This document shows positions 59,905 through 64,000 of a stretch of 64,000 bases of DNA, piece after piece. Location: the NCBI RefSeq assembly GCF_006716815.1, contig NZ_VFPS01000006.1, forward strand, positions 95,757 to 159,756. Reading direction: 5' to 3'. Position 1 is the first letter of the stretch. Every line of letters begins with the position of its first letter. Under the pieces are notes generated by a model. That model searched no databases, was not told where the DNA came from, and saw nothing but the letters and a program-made list of their open reading frames with translations. Source of the DNA: Microbacterium lacticum (GTDB lineage Bacteria > Actinomycetota > Actinomycetes > Actinomycetales > Microbacteriaceae). Made by a program: the position numbers and the translations under genes.

Positions 59905-60925
59905 CGTGCTCCTTCCGTCGCGGGCTCGCCCGGGGTGGGGGCGCCTCCGGCGACGGTGTCGACGAGCGGGGTGAACTCGGCGACCATGTCGATCGGGCTC
60001 TGGATGATCGGTATCTCGCGGGTCGTCGCCGGCACATTGCCGAGCGCGGCGAGCAGGGTGACGCGCGGGATGACGCCGAGCAGGCGTCGGTTCTCGTCGA
60101 CGACCGCGAGGGGCACGGTCGCCTCGACGGCGGTCTCAACGATGTCGGTGAGCAGGTCGTCGGGTCCGACCGTCGGGAGTGCCCGCGGCGAGGCATCCAC
60201 CACGCGGCGGAGGTCCGTCTCGCCCGCCTTCACGGCGCGGATGACGGCGCGATCGGTGACGACGCCCACGAGGCGCCGGTTCTCGACGGCGAACAGCGCC
60301 CTGGTCTGCTGCGCGCGCATGGTGCGCAGGGCGCCGCGCACGCCCGCGCTCAGCGGCATGGTGGCGTGCGGGGGCTCCATGACGGATGCCGCGGTGAGCA
60401 CGCGTGCGCGGTCGACGTCTTGCACGAACTGGGCGACGTAGTCGTTGGCGGGATCGGCGAGGATCTCCTCGGGCGTGCCGTTCTGCACGATGCGGCCGTC
60501 GCGCATGACGGCGATGCGGTCGCCGAGGAACATCGCCTCGTTGAGGTCGTGCGTGATGAACACGATCGTGCGGCCGAGCTTGCGCTGGAGTTCGACGAGC
60601 TGCTCCTGCATCTCGCGGCGGATGAGCGGGTCGAGCGCCGAGAACGCCTCGTCCATCAGCAGGATGTCGGTGCCCGCGGTGAGGGCGCGGGCGATGCCGA
60701 CGGGCCCATGATCACGAAGATCTCGCCGCGCTGCACGGAGAAGCTCGCGTCGATGACGGCGGCGGTACCGGCGTCGGCGGCCTCGGCGCGGGTCTGGCCT
60801 CGGCGCAGTCGCTGCACGGCGTCTTTGGGCGCTCGGCCGAACACTTTGAACAGGTTCCGCGCCTCGAGAAGCGGCGCGGTCTCGCCAGTCGCCTCGCGAG
60901 GGGTGGTCTCAGGAGCAAGAGTCAC
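59901..60925 (-). pseudogene. proV-like betaine ABC ATPase lacking its P-loop
   Basis: GTG 60925 starts TLAPETTPREATGETAPLLE; the frame reaches FSVQRGEIFVIMG and then jumps, out of frame, to VGIARALTAGTDILLMDEAF (Walker B) and a normal tail with two CBS domains. The P-loop, Q-loop and the signature LSGG (about 100 codons) are gone at about 60705. Without them ATP cannot be hydrolysed. Confidence 0.8.
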
Positions 60926-61127
60926 AGAACACCTCGGCAGCCCGGTGCACAGGCTGCATCGGTCACGCCCGGGTGCCGGCCACGGGCGCTCTGCAGGGCC
61001 GGCGTCGGGCCACCTCCCCAACGTTTCAGGCATCGACATGGGCGTGCAAATTGGACACTCGGCGCCTCAGTCGCTACGCGCGGGCGCGTGGCGATCGATC
61101 GGGGCTTGCGTCGCGCAAGGTTCTGTG

Positions 61128-61145
61128 GTTACTTAGTCAAGTAAC
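61128..61145. promoter_or_regulatory. operator GTTACTT-AGTC-AAGTAAC
   Basis: Perfect 7-bp arms 28 bp upstream of the GntR-type start. Matches the expected autoregulatory operator of YtrA-type repressors. Confidence 0.72.
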
Positions 61146-61173
61146 TAACCCATCAACCAGGAACGGCGGCGGA

Positions 61174-61557
61174 GTGATCGAAGAAGGAAAGGCGCTGTTC
61201 CTGCAGATCGCCGAGAACGTCGAAGACTCCATCCTCGACGGCAGCCTCGCCGACGACGCGCGGGCGCCCTCGACGAACGAACTCGCCGCCTTTTACCGCA
61301 TCAACCCCGCCACCGCCGCGAAAGGAGTGAACGTGCTCGTCGAAAGAGGCATCCTCGTCAAACGCCGCGGCATCGGCATGTTCGTCGCTCCCGGCGCCCG
61401 CGCGCAGCTGATCGCAGAGCGTCGCGGGGCCTTCGCCGACCGCTACATCGACCCGCTCCTGGCCGAGGCCTCCGCTCTCGGCCTCGACGCCGACGACCTG
61501 GCCCAGCTTCTGCGGGAGCGGGCCGCCGCACACCGTACCGAAGGGAACCGCCCATGA
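61174..61557 (+). CDS. GntR-family regulator, YtrA subfamily
   Basis: 127 residues from GTG 61174. LFLQIAENVEDSILDGSLAD, then APSTNELAAFYRINPATAAK is the GntR winged helix; the short helical C-terminus without a sensor domain defines YtrA types, which control ABC transporter operons. Overlaps the next gene (ATGA). Confidence 0.92.
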   Translation: MIEEGKALFLQIAENVEDSILDGSLADDARAPSTNELAAFYRINPATAAKGVNVLVERGILVKRRGIGMFVAPGARAQLIAERRGAFADRYIDPLLAEASALGLDADDLAQLLRERAAAHRTEGNRP

Positions 61558-62450
61558 CCGTCATCGAGGTGCAGCACCTCACCAAGCGCTACAAGGAGAC
61601 CCTCGCCCTCGACGACGTGTCTCTCGCCTTCGAGCAGAACACGATCTACGGCCTTCTCGGCCGCAACGGCGCCGGCAAGACGACACTCATGTCGATCCTC
61701 ACCGCGCAGAACTTCGCCACGTCGGGCACGGCGCGCGTGTTCGGCGCGGACCCGTATGAGAACGCCGTCGTGCTCCAGCGCATCTGCTTCGTGCGGGAGA
61801 GCCAGAAGTACCCCGAGGACGCCCTCCCGACGCACGCGTTCCGCATGGCGAGCCTGTTCTTCCCGAACTGGGATCAGGGCTTCGCCGACGAACTCGTCGC
61901 GGCGTTCGAGCTGCCGCTGAAGACCCGCATCAAGAAGCTCTCCCGCGGGCAGCTCTCGGCGGTGGGCGTCATCATCGGGCTCGCCTCGCGGGCCGAGATC
62001 ACGTTCTTCGACGAGCCGTACCTCGGGCTTGACGCCGTCGCGCGCCAGCTCTTCTACGACCGGCTGATCGAGGACTACGCGGAGCACCCGCGCACCGTCA
62101 TCCTCTCCAGTCACCTGATCGACGAGGTGTCGAACCTCATCGAGCGGGTCGTCGTCATCGACGGCGGTCGCATCCTCCTCGACGAGGAGACCGACGCGGT
62201 GCGCTCGCGCGCCGCCACGATCGTCGGCGACGCGGCGGTCGTCGAGGCGTTCGCCGCCGGCCGCGAGGTCATCCACCGCGAGAGCCTCGGACACGTCACG
62301 AGCGTCACGGTGCTCGGCGAGCTCACCGCCGCGGATCGGGCCGCCCTCCAGGCATCCGGGCTCGACCTCGCACCCGTGTCACTGCAACAGCTGATCGTCC
62401 GCCTCACCCAGCATGCCGCGCAGCCCGCGGCGGAAGGAGCACTCCGATGA
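61554..62450 (+). CDS. ABC transporter ATP-binding protein
   Basis: 298 residues. Walker A LLGRNGAGKTTLMSIL, signature LSRGQ, Walker B EITFFDEPYLGLDA. Typical partner of YtrA regulators; exports peptides or antibiotics in relatives. Overlaps the permease (ATGA). Confidence 0.94.
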   Translation: MTVIEVQHLTKRYKETLALDDVSLAFEQNTIYGLLGRNGAGKTTLMSILTAQNFATSGTARVFGADPYENAVVLQRICFVRESQKYPEDALPTHAFRMASLFFPNWDQGFADELVAAFELPLKTRIKKLSRGQLSAVGVIIGLASRAEITFFDEPYLGLDAVARQLFYDRLIEDYAEHPRTVILSSHLIDEVSNLIERVVVIDGGRILLDEETDAVRSRAATIVGDAAVVEAFAAGREVIHRESLGHVTSVTVLGELTAADRAALQASGLDLAPVSLQQLIVRLTQHAAQPAAEGALR

Positions 62451-63142
62451 GCCGCACGCTGAACGTCGTCCGCATGCAGCTGGCCAACCGCGAGACCTTC
62501 GTGTGGGTGCCGCTGCTCATCCTCGGCAGCTCCTTCGTGATCTCCCTGATCATCTGGGGAATCATCGCCGCCGGCGGCGTCACGACCAACATGTACGGCG
62601 GCGGCGCCCAGGCACCGCTGTGGTACTTCATCGCGGTGGGGGTGCAGGCCCTCACGCTGACGTTCCCGTTCTCCCAGGCGCTGAGCGTCACCCGGCGGGA
62701 GTTCTTCCTCGGCACGATGCTGACCGCGGCGCTGACGGCGGGCATCCTCGCCCTCATCTTCGTCGTCGGCGGGCTCATCGAGATCGCCACGAACGGCTGG
62801 GGCATCGGGGGCTACTTCTTCGCGCTCGACTGGCTGTGGGCGTCGGGGCCGCTCGCGGCGGGGCTGTTCTTCTTCACTCTGACGATGATGGTCTTCACCC
62901 TCGGGTTCTGGGCGGCGACCGTGTACAAGCGGTGGGGGTCGTTCCGGCTGACGCTCATCCTCGTGGGCATCGCCCTCGTGCTGCTCGCCGCTATCTGGCT
63001 GATCACCGTGACCCGGTCGTGGCCGGAGGTGATGGGGTTCATCGTCGAGTCGGGCGTCTGGGGGCTGACGGTCGTGCTCGCGGTGATCACGATCGCGCAG
63101 GCGCTCGGATCGGCCGCGGTCCTCCGAAAGACGACCGTCTGA
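62447..63142 (+). CDS. ABC transporter permease
   Basis: 231 residues with six hydrophobic segments. PFSQALSVTRREFFLGTMLT resembles the conserved cytosolic loop of ABC-2-type permeases linked to YtrA. Works with the ATPase above. Confidence 0.88.
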   Translation: MSRTLNVVRMQLANRETFVWVPLLILGSSFVISLIIWGIIAAGGVTTNMYGGGAQAPLWYFIAVGVQALTLTFPFSQALSVTRREFFLGTMLTAALTAGILALIFVVGGLIEIATNGWGIGGYFFALDWLWASGPLAAGLFFFTLTMMVFTLGFWAATVYKRWGSFRLTLILVGIALVLLAAIWLITVTRSWPEVMGFIVESGVWGLTVVLAVITIAQALGSAAVLRKTTV

Positions 63143-63159
63143 CCCTAGAGTGTGACGCA

Positions 63160-64000
63160 TGGGCGAACCCGAACCGACGCCGTACCGCAGCTCCGCCGAC
63201 GCGACCGCCGCCAGTGCCGCCACGAGCGCTGGCGGCGAGGCCGTTCCGACGCCCGACGCGACGACGGTCGCGCTCGAGAACCAGACGCCCGCGCGCACGA
63301 TCTGGGCGAACCTCAACCATCCGTTCGTCATCGGGTTCTTCCTGACGTTCGGCGGCCTCGTGGCCTTCGCCCTCGGCATGGCGATCACGAGCCTCGTCAC
63401 TATCTGGATCTACATCGCGTTCGCGATGTTCGCCGCGCTCGGACTCGACCCGCTGGTGCGGCGGCTGCAGGCGCGCGGCATGAAGCGTGCGTGGGCGATC
63501 ACGGTGGTCTACTTCGTGTTCGCGCTCGTGATCATCGCGATCCTCTGGCTCATCGTCCCCACGGTCATCCAGCAGATCGCCCAGTTCATCCGCGACCTGC
63601 CCGGCATGATCGGCGACTTCCAGCGCTCCGACCTGTTCGCGTGGCTCGTCACCCAGTTCGGCGACCAGGCGCCCGACCTGCTCGCCGAGCTGCAGAAGTT
63701 CCTGACCGACCCGAACAACGTCGCCGCGATCGGCGGCGGCGTGCTCTCGATCGGGCTGAGCATCGGTACGACGATCTCGGGCATCATCATCATCATCGTG
63801 CTGAGCCTGTACTTCCTCGCCTCGCTGCCCGAGATCAAGCAGGCGTTCTACCGCCTGTGGCCGGCGCGTCTGCGTTCCACGACCACCGAGATCACCGAGC
63901 AGATCACCGAGTCGGTGGGCGGCTACCTCGGCGGCATGGTCGTGCTGGCATTCTTCAACTCGCTCGTCGCGTTCCTGCTGTATCTGTTCCTCGGCCTGCC
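63160..64000 (+). CDS. AI-2E-family transporter (partial, runs off the window)
   Basis: First 280 codons from ATG 63160. After a 50-residue polar head come two helices, then VVYFVFALVIIAILWLIVPT, VIQQIAQFIRDLP and LSLYFLASLPEIKQAFYRLW, the core of the AI-2E/PerM family. Substrates differ widely (Na+/H+ antiport, quorum signals). The 3' end is outside. Confidence 0.9.

Overview
The window reads as the chromosome of a high-GC Gram-positive actinobacterium, most likely Microbacteriaceae and Microbacterium-like. The grounds are a G/C third codon position in nearly every real gene, frequent GTG starts, four-base ATGA/GTGA gene overlaps, and an actinobacterial gene set (Dcd, SufS-SufU, NrdH-type redoxin, YtrA-type GntR, VanZ-RDD fusion). 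The genus is an inference from style and gene content, not from a marker gene.

Layout. (1) 1-4205 is core chromosome: a BCCT osmolyte transporter, gene remnants, dcd, an FMN reductase and a small membrane protein. (2) 4206-33655 is one integrated element in the 3' end of a tRNA-Gly(CCC) gene. A 52-bp identical direct repeat (4229-4280 and 33604-33655) marks its ends, a tyrosine integrase lies next to the right end, and tandem 11-bp repeats flank both ends as probable integrase arm sites. (3) 33656-37625 is an insertion-sequence landing zone: an IS481-type element, a decayed XRE-cupin regulator, the first codons of a FecCD-type iron permease behind a Fur-like box, and an IS1634-type element. 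(4) 37675-64000 is core chromosome again: apt, a GH13 glucosidase with its LacI regulator, an M20 hydrolase, VanZ-RDD, a KimA-like APC transporter, sufS-sufU-ndh, purL, a broken betaine ABC system, chorismate mutase, a YtrA-type ABC module and the start of an AI-2E-family exporter.

The element looks like a variant of the actinomycete integrative and conjugative elements. Its transfer side holds an FtsK/TraB-like ATPase preceded by a membrane partner, plus a DUF2637 membrane protein. Its replication side is unusual: about 18 short iteron-like repeats (15676-16042), then an AAA+ replicative ATPase and a complete family A DNA polymerase in one overlapping transcription unit. An IS3-type element has inserted at the start of the ATPase gene and appears to split it. 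The right arm carries a serine recombinase, an MT-A70 adenine methyltransferase with a BglII-like endonuclease (a probable type II R-M system), and uncharacterised genes. The left arm is a long minus-strand operon set with at least five copies of the palindrome GTAAC-N5-GTTAC, suggesting a dedicated repressor regulon.

Two themes recur. Inside the element, three small genes are split by one-base shifts in G/C runs and one by an in-frame amber codon. Outside it, several chromosomal genes are cut or fused at clean junctions: proV without its P-loop, proW cut after about 60 codons, a headless ABC-2 permease, a convergent luxR/small-gene joint, and a truncated YCII gene. These are either real decay or assembly defects, and read mapping would tell which.
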